64,000 bases of DNA from Bradyrhizobium sp. Y36. GTDB taxonomy: Bacteria; Pseudomonadota; Alphaproteobacteria; Rhizobiales; Xanthobacteraceae. The stretch covers positions 269,501 to 333,500 of the forward strand of contig NZ_NWTI01000001.1 of the NCBI RefSeq assembly GCF_002531575.1. The letters are read 5' to 3'. This document shows, piece by piece, positions 28,218-36,895 of this stretch (its first letter is position 1; every line of letters begins with the position of its first letter). The notes below the pieces were generated by a model. The model worked only from the letters and a program-made list of their open reading frames with translations, was not told the DNA's origin and made no database searches. The position numbers were made by a program, and so were the translations under genes.

Positions 28218-29780
28218 GTGAAACCAGAGATCTCCGAAGAGCAGCGCAAGAACGGCATCCTCATCGGCGCCGTGATCGCCTTCCTCCTGCTCGCCCTGCC
28301 GGTCGCGGTATGGCTGGACCTGACAGATCTCAGCAAGACGGCGTTGCGCCGGCAGGCGATCGATCTCAATTCGGTGATCTCGAGCGTGCGCAGCTACTAC
28401 GCCTCCAACGTGGTCGGGCGCGTGCTGGCCAACCCTGACGGGACCACGAAGGTCGTGCACAATTACGAATCGGTTCCCGGCGCGATCCCGATTCCCGCGA
28501 CGTTGTCGCTGGAGCTCGGCCGGGTGATCGGCGCCCAGCAGGAGAACATCACCTACCGCTTCGTCTCCGACTTCCCGTTCCAGAACCGCGCCCCGCACCA
28601 GCTCGACAAGTTCGAGAAGGACGCGCTCGATGCGCTGCGCAGGGATCCCGAGCAGAAGATCGTGGAGACCGAGACATCGCTGTTCAACGACAAGGTCCGT
28701 CTGGTCGCGCCCGTCACGATGGGGCCCGCCTGCGTGAGCTGCCACAACAGCCACCCCGAGAGCCCCAAGAAGGACTGGAAGGTCGGCGACGTCAGAGGCA
28801 TCCAGGAGGTGATCATCGCGCAGCCGATTGCTGCCAACATCTTCTCGTTCAAGTTCCTGCTGGCCTATTTCCTGGTCGCTGCCGGCAGCGGATTGGCGTT
28901 TCTGTCGTTGCAGCGCCGGCAGGCCGGCCGCATCAAGTCGATGAACCGAGAGCTGGAATCGGCCAACGACTTCCTCGCGTCGCTCTCGATGAAGATCTCG
29001 CGCTACATTCCGCCGCAGGTCTACAAGAGCATCTTCTCCGGCCAGAAGGACGTCACCATCCACACCGAGCGCAAGAAGCTCACGATCTTTTTCTCCGACA
29101 TCCAGAACTTCACGGCGACCGCCGAACGGCTGCAGCCGGAGCAGTTGACCCAGCTCCTCAACGAATATTTCACGGAGATGTCGGCGATCGCCCACGACTA
29201 TGGCGGCACCATCGACAAGTTCATCGGCGATGCCATGCTGATCTTCTTCGGCGATCCCGAGACCAAGGGCGATCGCGCCGATGCGCAGGCCTGTCTGCAG
29301 ATGGCCTGGCGCATGCAGCAGCGGCTAGCCGAGCTCAACGCGAAATGGCGTGCCGCCGGCATCGAGCAGCCGTTCCGCTCGCGCATGGGCATCAATTCCG
29401 GCTATTGCAATGTCGGCAATTTCGGCAGCACCGATCGCATGGACTACACCATCATCGGTGCGGAAGCGAACCTCGCCGCGCGCTTGCAGTCGATCGCCGA
29501 GCCGGGCGGCATCGTGCTGAGCTACGAGACCTTCGCGCTCGTCAGCGACATCGTCCGCGCCCATGCCCTGCCTGGGATCACGATGAAGGGCATCAGCCGC
29601 GAGGTCATTCCCTATTCCGTCGACGCGCTGAACGACGCGGCGACGGAGAGCAGCGGGGTCATCACCGAGCGCGCACCCGGCCTCGAGCTCTACCTCGATC
29701 CCGCCGTGGTGAAATCCGGCGACGCCGCCCATGTGCGCGCGCTGCTGGAGAGCGCCCTGGCTTCACTGAAGCCGGTGTGA
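28218..29780 (+). CDS. Adenylate cyclase with Tll0287-like haem-c sensor domain
   Basis: A 520-residue membrane cyclase. A first helix (GILIGAVIAFLLLALPVAVWL) at 14-34, then a periplasmic Tll0287-like (DUF3365) domain that carries CVSCH near residue 172, a covalent haem-c site, and a second helix (FLLAYFLVAAGSGLAFLSL). The class III cyclase domain follows: metal Asp in FFSDIQNF and GDAMLIFFGDP, Lys in DKFIGDAM and Asp in MDYTIIG as ATP-selecting residues, and N/R in ANLAARLQ. Redox or ligand state of the haem could set cAMP output. Start GTG 28218 has GGAG eight bases upstream. The frame stays open upstream, but the signal anchor fits this start. Confidence 0.9.
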   Translation: MKPEISEEQRKNGILIGAVIAFLLLALPVAVWLDLTDLSKTALRRQAIDLNSVISSVRSYYASNVVGRVLANPDGTTKVVHNYESVPGAIPIPATLSLELGRVIGAQQENITYRFVSDFPFQNRAPHQLDKFEKDALDALRRDPEQKIVETETSLFNDKVRLVAPVTMGPACVSCHNSHPESPKKDWKVGDVRGIQEVIIAQPIAANIFSFKFLLAYFLVAAGSGLAFLSLQRRQAGRIKSMNRELESANDFLASLSMKISRYIPPQVYKSIFSGQKDVTIHTERKKLTIFFSDIQNFTATAERLQPEQLTQLLNEYFTEMSAIAHDYGGTIDKFIGDAMLIFFGDPETKGDRADAQACLQMAWRMQQRLAELNAKWRAAGIEQPFRSRMGINSGYCNVGNFGSTDRMDYTIIGAEANLAARLQSIAEPGGIVLSYETFALVSDIVRAHALPGITMKGISREVIPYSVDALNDAATESSGVITERAPGLELYLDPAVVKSGDAAHVRALLESALASLKPV

Positions 29781-29791
29781 GGCTTTTCTTA

Positions 29792-29806
29792 CCCTCCAGG
29801 GGAGGG
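29792..29806. repeat. Short hairpin repeat CCCTCC-AGG-GGAGGG (copy 2)
   Basis: Same element as at 20650-20664, again a few bases after a TGA stop and between convergent genes. Confidence 0.6.
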
Positions 29807-29817
29807 GCAGCGTCACC

Positions 29818-31041
29818 TCACCGCGCCATCCCTTCCGTGAATGCCGTCTCGATCACCTCGCCAAAAGGCTGCCACGACCGCCCGTCGAACTGCACCAGCC
29901 GCATCTGCCTGATCGGCAGATAATTGCCGGGCGAGGTGCTCATCCTGATGTCGGGCAACGCGACGGAAGGATTGAAGCTCTTTAGCGAAGCCGCCTGTCG
30001 CATGATGTTCTCGCGCGAGACATCGTCGCCGCATTGCTTCAGCACTTGCGTCAGCGCCTCGGCCGCGGCGTAGCCGTAGACCGCGGCGCTGTTGTTGGTG
30101 CTTTCGACCTGATGGTACTTGTCCATGAAAGTGAACCACTCCTTCATGGCGGAATCGTCCTTCCATGCCGGATCGCTCGGATCCTTCAGAAAGGCCGCCG
30201 AGATCACGCCGGCCGAGTTCTCCAGGCCCGCGGGCGCCATCGCATTGGCGATCGAGGCGGAGGCATCGTTGACGATGAACACCGGATGCCAGTTGAGCGA
30301 CGCGGCCAGCTTGATCACCTGGGACGCCGTTGACGGCACCCCGAGGAAGACGAAGATGTCGGCGCCGGTGCGCTTGAGGATCGAGACGTGCCCGTCGAGA
30401 TGGGCGTCGTTGATGTCGAAGGCGATGTCGACGAGGACATGACGGTTCAGATCGCCCAACCCTTCCTGGATGCCCTTGTAGAGCATGCGGCCGAACTGGT
30501 CGTTCTGCCAGAGCACGACGATTTTCTTCCGGGGATAGTAGGCCTGGATGTAGTTGGCGTAGATACGCCCCTCCGATCGGAACGACGGCTGCCATCCCAT
30601 GGTCCAGGGAAACTTCTCGGCCCGGCTCAGTTCCTCGTCGCCGGAGGCAACGAACAGCTGCGGGATCCTCTTCTCGTTCAGGTACCAGCGCGTGGCGAGA
30701 TTGCCGGGCGTGCCGAACGACCCGAACATCAGGTGCACGTCGTCCTTCTCGACCAGATTGCGCGTCAGCTCCAGCGCCGTCGCCGGATCGGAATTGTCGT
30801 CGCGCGTGATGAAGCGGATCTTGCGGCCGTTGATGCCGCCGCGCGCGTTGATCATGTCGAAATAGGCCGCCTCCGCCTGACCGATCGCGCCGAATTCCGA
30901 CAGCGGTCCCGAATACGGCATGACATTGCCGATGCGGATTTCCTTGTCGCCTGCCGGTTGTTCGGCGTGTTGCTGGGACATCGCCCCAAGCGAGGCCAGT
31001 GCTGCGATCAGGACGAATAGCAATCTGCCGGTGACGTGCAT
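29818..31041 (-). CDS. ABC transporter substrate-binding protein, branched-chain amino acid type
   Basis: A 407-residue periplasmic binding protein (Peripla_BP_6/LivJ type). The signal peptide (LLFVLIAALASLGAMS) begins at the Met of 31041. The mature protein begins EIRIGNVMPYSGPLSEFGAIGQAEAAYF and carries RGGINGRKIRFITRDD, both standard for Liv/urea-type binding proteins. No permease or ATPase genes are adjacent, so it is an orphan; rhizobia carry many of these. Ligand: amino acid, amide or aromatic acid, not predictable. It ends with GMAR, facing the cyclase gene. Confidence 0.9.
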   Translation of the reverse strand: MHVTGRLLFVLIAALASLGAMSQQHAEQPAGDKEIRIGNVMPYSGPLSEFGAIGQAEAAYFDMINARGGINGRKIRFITRDDNSDPATALELTRNLVEKDDVHLMFGSFGTPGNLATRWYLNEKRIPQLFVASGDEELSRAEKFPWTMGWQPSFRSEGRIYANYIQAYYPRKKIVVLWQNDQFGRMLYKGIQEGLGDLNRHVLVDIAFDINDAHLDGHVSILKRTGADIFVFLGVPSTASQVIKLAASLNWHPVFIVNDASASIANAMAPAGLENSAGVISAAFLKDPSDPAWKDDSAMKEWFTFMDKYHQVESTNNSAAVYGYAAAEALTQVLKQCGDDVSRENIMRQAASLKSFNPSVALPDIRMSTSPGNYLPIRQMRLVQFDGRSWQPFGEVIETAFTEGMAR

Positions 31042-31170
31042 GCGCGACACCCTGTCGTTGGCCCCCAACGAGGTCGGCTCAGTCCACTCCAAGGCGAGTT
31101 GATCTAGGTCAAGCGTTTGGCAAAGCTGTGGCCGGCTGCGCGTGAAACGGAAGGTGTGCTGACGCTTCGC

Positions 31171-32193
31171 TTACGGCCGCCTGTGCGCTTCGCGCAGCCG
31201 CCGCCAGCGTGTGGGAGCAATGCCGCTCCAGCGTTCGAAGGCCCGGCTGAAATGAGCGGGGTCGTCATAGCCGAGCGTGGAGGCAATGTCGCCGATCGAC
31301 CGGTCCGTCTGGCACAACAGCCGCACCGCCCGGCGCTGCAGCGCGTTTCGCAACAGGTCGCTGTAGCTGAGGCCGGCGTCGCCGAGCCTGCGCTGCAATG
31401 TTCGTCTTGCGAGCCCCGCCCGGCCTCCGATGCGTGAAAGGGTCGGACGCCGATCGAGCAGCTCCAACTCGATCAGGACGGACAGACGGCCCGGCAGGTC
31501 CTCCGGATCCGGCAGGTCGAAAATGCGCCCGAGCTCGCTCGCGCTCAGCCCGTCGTCTTGTTCGAGGTCCGGATTGACCGATGTCAGCAGGCGGCGGTCG
31601 AACACGATCGCACTGGCGCCGTTGCCGATCGCCGCGTCCGTGCCCATCAATTCGCCCACCGGACATCGCAGCCGGTTTGGGAGGTTCGCCAGGATGATCC
31701 GGTTCGGCAGCCAGCGGGCGCCGGCAAAATGCCTGACGACGGCGATCATGTACCAGATCGCGAGCATCTCGCTCTGCTGCCGCCCGTCGCGCGCAGGGTC
31801 GGCCAGTTCGTAGGACCAGTGAATGTCGCTGCCGTCACGCCGCACCACCAGCTGCGTGGCGTTCTGCAGCATGTGCGGCAGGCTCGCCCCGGCGCGCTGG
31901 ATCGCTTCGAGCAAGGTCGGGGCCTGGGTCACCCATCGGCCAAAGACACCGAGGCCTGCCATCGACGTCTGGCGGCCGAGCCGGGCCGCGAAGATGTCGT
32001 CGTGCAATTCCCGCGAGGTCACCATCAACAGCCGGAAGTGATCGCGCAGCGGCAGCAGCGTGTCCGGCGATTCCAGCAAGGCGAGCGGAAGATCGGCGCG
32101 GCGAAACACCCGCTCGATCGATCCGCCGGCCGCGGTCACGACCCCCGCGATCGGACCGAGCGTGCTCGCGCGTGTGTATCCGGTCTGCTGCAT
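31171..32193 (-). CDS. AraC-family transcriptional regulator
   Basis: A 340-residue regulator with an N-terminal arabinose-binding-type ligand domain and a C-terminal double helix-turn-helix (LARRTLQRRLGDAGLSY ... SIGDIASTLGYDDPAHFSRAF). The second is the conserved AraC signature. The start at MQQTGY (32193) has GAGGG four bases upstream and is favoured over earlier in-frame starts. It is divergent from the exported DUF3047 gene across 132 bp and may control it. Proteins of this layout (OruR/ArgR-like) often sense amino acids or lipids. Confidence 0.9.
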   Translation of the reverse strand: MQQTGYTRASTLGPIAGVVTAAGGSIERVFRRADLPLALLESPDTLLPLRDHFRLLMVTSRELHDDIFAARLGRQTSMAGLGVFGRWVTQAPTLLEAIQRAGASLPHMLQNATQLVVRRDGSDIHWSYELADPARDGRQQSEMLAIWYMIAVVRHFAGARWLPNRIILANLPNRLRCPVGELMGTDAAIGNGASAIVFDRRLLTSVNPDLEQDDGLSASELGRIFDLPDPEDLPGRLSVLIELELLDRRPTLSRIGGRAGLARRTLQRRLGDAGLSYSDLLRNALQRRAVRLLCQTDRSIGDIASTLGYDDPAHFSRAFERWSGIAPTRWRRLREAHRRP

Positions 32194-32325
32194 CTGCCCT
32201 CGCGCGCCAAACCGGCGGCCACGTCGGCACGTCATGGCAGGCTGAATTCGGCACGAAAGCATAGCATCCCAATTCCCGGGGAATACGGCCGAACGCCCGA
32301 ATCGCGCCGGGGCAGGGAGGAATGC

Positions 32326-33534
32326 ATGTGCTTTGCTTGTCTTGGCTTCTCGTCTCCGGCCGGGAAGATTTCCCGGCGCGATGTCATGCTGCGCGCATCG
32401 GCGCTCGGCCTGGTGCTGCCGCTTGCCGCGCCTGCATTGCAGACGGCGCACGCGGCGGAGCAGAGCGCGCCGGCGGATCCGGTGGGCGGCATCAAGGACA
32501 TCATCGCGAAGGCGAATTCACCGGAGCTGGTTGCCACCAAGACGTTCGAGATCAACGGCGCCGATCTGCCCTGGACCGATCTCGGTCTCGATGCGACGCG
32601 AGGGCAGCAGGTGACCTTCCTGTTGGGCGGTCGGATGTGGCTGTCGCGCGATCACGATCTCTGGTTCGGACCCGGTCTTGTCTTCCATGCGCGCACGCGC
32701 GGGCAGCGGCCGATCTACAATCCGATGCTCGATACGGGAACCATGATTGCCTCGCACGACGGACGCATCGAGGTCGCGCGTTCGGCGGCGGAATGGGCCA
32801 ACGAGGATGGGGCGCTCGCTACGCCCGAAGACATCTACAAGAAGGCGGATGTGAAGATCTCGGGGATTGCGCTGCTGTGGCGCGGGGATGCCGCGGCGGG
32901 CGTCACGAGTCTGCTGGCGCATGGCGACGTCGGCGGTCTGCTCAAATCCGAGCTCGCGCGTCTCGCGCGCGGCGGCAAGCTGCCGGCGGGCTGGTCGAAC
33001 CTGCTCGGCTTTGGCGGCGGGCAGGAGGTCTTCAGCCAGGGGACCGGCGGCGAGATCGTCTGCGACATCACGGGCCGTGTCAGCATCATCGAGCGGCCGC
33101 TGCCGCTTGCCTTGGCCTCCCGTCCGCGCCTCGCATGGCGCTGGAAGATCGATCAATTGCCGTCCGTCGTCGCGGAGGATCAGGCGGCGACCCACGACTA
33201 TCTCTCGATCGGCGTGAAGTTCGACGACGGGCAGGATCTGACCTATGTCTGGAGCGAATATTTGCCGGAAGGCAAAGTCTTCCGGTGCCCGCTGCCCGGC
33301 TGGAATGCGATCGAGACACATATGATCGTCCGTTCGGGTAAGGCCGGCCTCGGCAGCTGGCAGGCCGGGCTGCGCGACGTCGCCGCGGACTACGCGGCCC
33401 ATATCGGCGGATCGGCGACGGCGATCTCGAAAATCTGGCTGCTTGCCGTGGCCCCGTTCCAGCGCCGCCACGGTGCCTGTCGCTACGCCGACATCACGGT
33501 CACCACCGCCGACAATGCCGTGCACAAGGTCTAG
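32326..33534 (+). CDS. Tat-exported DUF3047 protein
   Basis: A 402-residue protein with a twin-arginine signal (KISRRDVMLRASALGLVLPLAAPAL) in residues 14-40, so it is probably folded before export. The C-terminal half (about 190-402) matches DUF3047: RLAWRWKID, HDYLSIGVKFDDG, LTYVWSE and the late FQRRHGACRYADITV. The family has no known function. GGGAGG stands about six bases before the ATG. The gene pairs head-to-head with an AraC regulator. An N-terminal CFAC motif before the RR pair is unusual and could be cleaved off. Confidence 0.8.
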   Translation: MCFACLGFSSPAGKISRRDVMLRASALGLVLPLAAPALQTAHAAEQSAPADPVGGIKDIIAKANSPELVATKTFEINGADLPWTDLGLDATRGQQVTFLLGGRMWLSRDHDLWFGPGLVFHARTRGQRPIYNPMLDTGTMIASHDGRIEVARSAAEWANEDGALATPEDIYKKADVKISGIALLWRGDAAAGVTSLLAHGDVGGLLKSELARLARGGKLPAGWSNLLGFGGGQEVFSQGTGGEIVCDITGRVSIIERPLPLALASRPRLAWRWKIDQLPSVVAEDQAATHDYLSIGVKFDDGQDLTYVWSEYLPEGKVFRCPLPGWNAIETHMIVRSGKAGLGSWQAGLRDVAADYAAHIGGSATAISKIWLLAVAPFQRRHGACRYADITVTTADNAVHKV

Positions 33535-33558
33535 CGCGCCGCACGGGCCAACGCCCCG

Positions 33559-34488
33559 CTACGGCAACCCCCGTGCCTCGAGCTGATGCACCAGCAGCAG
33601 GGTCGGTTCGGCGAGGCTGTCGCCGGAACCGTCGAGGCCGAAGGCGTTGGCAAGGCCGTCGCGGCTGCGCAGCAGGGTGCTGCGCGGACAGTGGCCGGCG
33701 CCGCAGAGCGTCTTCTTCAAGGTTTCGCCCTGCGCGACGATGCCGGCGGAATCGTCTGCAGCCCAGGCCAGCACGATCGGCACATCGACGTTGAGGATGC
33801 CAGGGAAGACCGAGCGCTTGTTGTACTGGCCGGCGTCGCTGCCGAGATAGGCCTTTTCGCTGTCGCTCGCGTCCTTGCCGGCGCGGTAGATGCCGGACAC
33901 CAGCACGACAGCGGCGACATCGGCGCGATCGGTCTGCAGCTCGGGATGCGCCAGCAGGGTCGCGACATGGAAGGCGCCGGCACCGTAGCCGACCGCGACG
34001 ATCTCGCGGGCATCGCCGTTGAACAGGTCGATATTGCCGTGAACCCAGGATAGTGCCGCCGCCACGTCGGTTGCCCCCATCGGCCAGGTCGCCGCGGGAG
34101 CCAGGCGATAATTGATGCGTACGCCGATCATTTCGTTGCGCGCCGCAAAGCACATCGCCTGATCCTGGATCTGGCGCGACAGCTCGGGCGCGGCGCGGTC
34201 GCCGGTGAAGGTGTCGCCGGTCACGAACAGCAGCACCGGCCGCGGCGTATCCGCCTTGGTCTCGCTGGTGGCGACGTCGAGCACATTTGCCTCGCTGTCG
34301 CCGTAGCGAAGGCCGCGCGAGAAGGTGACCTGCTCGCACAGCCGAGCGGTGCCGCCGGCGGTGGTGTCGGAATCGGTGAGGCCCACTCGCAGGACATCGG
34401 ACGGCATCGACAGCCGGGCCGGCAAGGGTCCGCGAGCGGAGGCGGCCGTCACGGTGAGGACCAGGAGAATTGCGAGGTAATTCTTCAT
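33559..34488 (-). CDS. Degenerate alpha/beta hydrolase (esterase-fold pseudoenzyme?)
   Basis: A 309-residue exported protein with the esterase/lipase fold pattern (VRINYRLAPAATWPMGATDVAAALSWV). The signal peptide is LAILLVLTVTAASARG. The nucleophile elbow that should read GxSAG is GYGAG, with Gly169 (codon GGT) in place of Ser. The oxyanion box that should read HGGxF is TGDTF (90-94). The usual Asp position (WAADDSAG) is kept, but no catalytic His is clear at the end. It is therefore either inactive with a binding role or uses other residues. Reading frame and length are intact. Convergent with the DUF3047 gene. Confidence 0.75.
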   Translation of the reverse strand: MKNYLAILLVLTVTAASARGPLPARLSMPSDVLRVGLTDSDTTAGGTARLCEQVTFSRGLRYGDSEANVLDVATSETKADTPRPVLLFVTGDTFTGDRAAPELSRQIQDQAMCFAARNEMIGVRINYRLAPAATWPMGATDVAAALSWVHGNIDLFNGDAREIVAVGYGAGAFHVATLLAHPELQTDRADVAAVVLVSGIYRAGKDASDSEKAYLGSDAGQYNKRSVFPGILNVDVPIVLAWAADDSAGIVAQGETLKKTLCGAGHCPRSTLLRSRDGLANAFGLDGSGDSLAEPTLLLVHQLEARGLP

Positions 34489-34899
34489 CTTGCTGCTAGC
34501 CTTGCGCCCTCATATTGGCTGGCACGTTTGGCGTGTCTTTCCAATTCGCCTTCATAGTTGGGTCGGCTTGAGGCAATTTCGCGGCGTCCCCTCCACCTTA
34601 CCACGTGGTCCGGACGCCCGCCCGACATGTAACGCGGCTGCGGCGCTCTTGCGCCTGGGCTCAATCGATCGTGCCGTTCAGCGGCGGGCACGCCCGCCAA
34701 CGTCCAGGCGATTGCCGATTTTCGATAGTGATCTTAGCGCTGCTTTAGAGAAGCGCCCCGCGTTACCGTCAAACGTCAGTGTCCGCTTAATCCGCGTGAC
34801 AGAATCCGGCCAGAGTGTCGTGGATCGGTCAAACACACTGATAACGCGACTCGGATAATAGCGTCCCTGTCGGCGGATCTTCCGCTACGGGAATGCAGC
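34489..34899. other. 411-bp spacer without a recognised gene
   Basis: Divergent region between the degenerate esterase (minus) and the small plus-strand gene. Several short frames are open but have atypical composition. The stretch 34720-34870 is richer in A/T and may hold promoters. I see no clear repeat or RNA fold. Confidence 0.4.
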
Positions 34900-35223
34900 A
34901 TGACGAATGTCCTTGAGTTTGACGCGGGGCCTGGCGCCACGGAATCTCGGAAAGAAGCCGGCCAGTCCTCCACCCATCTCACCGCCGCACTATGCGCGAG
35001 CGCGCGGGACGCGCTCAATCTGCTGACCGGTCAGTTTGAACTCGCCATCCAGCACGCGCGCGTCATCGAACCGCGAATTGACGATCCCAAGATGCGCCAG
35101 CTGTTCGCCGAGCGGATCGAACTCACCCAGCGCCTTCTGGACATCGCGCAGCTGAAATTGCTGCTTCTCAAGTTCGGTTCGCCTGCCGATCATGGTCGAC
35201 GACCGTCTTCGCCCGAGAGATGA
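34900..35223 (+). CDS. Small hypothetical protein
   Basis: A 107-residue acidic, mainly helical protein (HLTAALCASARDALNLLTGQFELAI, RIELTQRLLDIAQLKLLLL). No signal peptide or known motif. A weak GGGA precedes the ATG. Composition and intact frame support a real gene, but no family is recognised. Confidence 0.55.
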   Translation: MTNVLEFDAGPGATESRKEAGQSSTHLTAALCASARDALNLLTGQFELAIQHARVIEPRIDDPKMRQLFAERIELTQRLLDIAQLKLLLLKFGSPADHGRRPSSPER

Positions 35224-35384
35224 CGATGCGAGCCTCGGCGCAGTCGCCCGAGAGCAATCGGCCCAGGACGGAAGTCGGCAAGGTCCTTTCGAATATCCGC
35301 GCGGCGTGAATGGCGAGGGGCTGCGGCGCGCATATCGCCGCGGCCGCTGCGTGTGCCAGAGGGAAGCCGCCGGGAGCGAGCTCC

Positions 35385-35804
35385 TCAGGCGGCCTTCTTG
35401 CGCTTGGCGGCCTTCTTCACCGTCTTCTTGGCGGTCTTCTTCTTGACGGTCTTCTTCTTCGCGGCCTTCTGGGCGGCGAGATAGGCTTCGACCTTCTTGG
35501 AGGAATGGCCGGCCACCCCGACCACCAGCTTCAGCCTTGCCGGGGTGATCTTGAACTTCTTTGACCAGTAGCGGACCTCGTAGGGTTCGCTCAGCGCGAT
35601 CCGGCTCTTGTCGGCGGCGCGGTGCTTCTGGAGCTGAATATATTCCCCGACCTTCCTGGCGGAACGGCCGACCTTCTTGACGGCGTATTTCAGCTTGGCC
35701 GGCGTCACCTTGAACTTCTTCGACCAGTAGGCGACTTCGTATTTTTCGGTGAGCGCGATCAGCGCCCGATCGGCTCCGCCCCGCTTTGCCTTGCTGTCGG
35801 CCAT
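35385..35804 (-). CDS. Tandem DUF3606 protein with a histone-like Lys/Ala tail
   Basis: A 139-residue basic protein. Two DUF3606-like units are obvious (residues 14-58: ALIALTEKYEVAYWSKKFKV; 68-112: SRIALSEPYEVRYWSKKFKI), each with the Y-x-V-x-YW-x-K pattern. The last 27 residues are almost only Lys, Ala, Thr and Val, like the tails of bacterial histone-H1-type proteins. A DNA- or RNA-binding role is inferred from charge. AGGAGG stands six bases upstream of the ATG. Many DUF3606 proteins are single-unit and short, so the doubling and tail are special. Confidence 0.85.
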   Translation of the reverse strand: MADSKAKRGGADRALIALTEKYEVAYWSKKFKVTPAKLKYAVKKVGRSARKVGEYIQLQKHRAADKSRIALSEPYEVRYWSKKFKITPARLKLVVGVAGHSSKKVEAYLAAQKAAKKKTVKKKTAKKTVKKAAKRKKAA

Positions 35805-36105
35805 GCTTTCCTCCTGCCGTGGAATGGGTCCACTCTAAAGCATGATCCGGAAAAGTGCGAAGCGGTTTTCCGGAAAGATCATGCGCAAACAACAACCTAA
35901 AGCGCGATGATGGTTCATCCAGATCTCATCGCGCTTTAGCATGCAACCGGATTCGGAAGGCAAGGCGCGAGCCGTGCGCCGGCTGCGCCGGACGGCCGTT
36001 TTGCACCGATGAGTCAAACCGTTGCGTGTCGCGGCCTCGTCTCATGCCGGAGGGCGGCTTCTACTGTGCATGGGGTTGTTTTCGCAGTTTTGGTTTGGAG
36101 GGCTG
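35805..36105. other. 301-bp spacer holding a RIME-like repeat
   Basis: The first half is the repeat at 35836-35939. The remainder (35940-36105) shows no gene that I can support. Confidence 0.5.
35836..35939. repeat. RIME-like palindromic repeat (copy B, inverted)
   Basis: Reverse complement of the element at 26825-26926 over almost its whole length, with small differences (for example GGTTCATCCAGATC where copy A has GATTTGGACGAATC). It lies just upstream of the DUF3606 gene's start, so it could affect its promoter. Confidence 0.85.
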
Positions 36106-36684
36106 TCACACCGGCTTCATCGTCCGGAACGTGATGGAGTAACGGCGTGACTCGACCGGCGGGATGCTGTGCTCCCATTGCGAGCGTGCCTCGCCCTCCA
36201 TCATGTAGAGCGAGCGAGGCTGTGCCTCGAGCGTGTGGCGCTGCCATTTGTCGCCGCTGCGGCGGCGGAAGCGGAACTTGCAGGCCGAGCCGAGCGACAG
36301 GCCGAGGATCTCCCGGAAATGCGGCTTGTCGCGGTGCCAGCCGATGCCGACGCCAACCTCATATTCGGTGCAGAGCACCTGCCGGACGCTTCCCTCCGGC
36401 AGGCCGGCCCATGCCTCGGCCCGACGCGCGATCGGCGCGAGCCAGTCCGGCATCGGCTCGGCATCGGTCAGCCGCTGCAGTGTGTAGTCATAGCGGTAGC
36501 CGAAGGAGGCCACCCGGCGGTTGCCCTCGAACGCCCCGAACTGGAAACGCTGCAGCGGCAATGCTGCGATGCGGCCGATCAGCGCCTGCTCGGTGGCAGG
36601 CTCGATGAAATTATCCGTGTAGCGAAGGCCGGTCGGACCGGCCTCCGGTTCGGCGAACAAGCCAAGCTGCGTCATTGCTCGCAT
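36106..36684 (-). CDS. AlkB-like 2-oxoglutarate/Fe(II) dioxygenase
   Basis: A 192-residue enzyme of the AlkB family, which repairs alkylated bases by oxidative demethylation with Fe(II) and 2-oxoglutarate. The iron ligands are present in GIGWHRDKPHF (HxD) and QWEHSIPP (distal His), and the 2-oxoglutarate-binding Arg pair is in RRYSITFR. The FGYRYDY motif is common in AlkB homologues. Start 36684 is chosen with ACGGAA upstream; ATG three codons later is equally possible. The function could also be RNA or protein demethylation. Confidence 0.9.
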   Translation of the reverse strand: MRAMTQLGLFAEPEAGPTGLRYTDNFIEPATEQALIGRIAALPLQRFQFGAFEGNRRVASFGYRYDYTLQRLTDAEPMPDWLAPIARRAEAWAGLPEGSVRQVLCTEYEVGVGIGWHRDKPHFREILGLSLGSACKFRFRRRSGDKWQRHTLEAQPRSLYMMEGEARSQWEHSIPPVESRRYSITFRTMKPV

Positions 36685-36754
36685 TTCCGTGATGGAACCT
36701 ATTGGCGGCTGATGCGACTTACATATGACGCGGGGAGTAACGTGCGAGGCTGTC

Positions 36755-36895
36755 ATGGCACAGAAGCATACCGCCGATCCGGCAGAGATCATGCGGGCGA
36801 CCGGTCATCCTGAGCTGGAATACGCCGCCGGCTGGACCATTGCCGGCCTGGTCACCATCGGCACCATCGTCGCCGCCTGGGTATTTGCCATCTAG
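36755..36895 (+). CDS. 46-residue membrane protein
   Basis: A short gene, 46 residues, starting MAQKHTADPAEIMRATGHPELEY and ending in one transmembrane helix (GWTIAGLVTIGTIVAAWVFAI). GAGG lies six bases before the ATG. Its stop overlaps the histidine kinase stop in CTAG (36892-36895). No family is recognised. The spacing, start signal and clean membrane segment favour a real gene. Confidence 0.65.
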   Translation: MAQKHTADPAEIMRATGHPELEYAAGWTIAGLVTIGTIVAAWVFAI

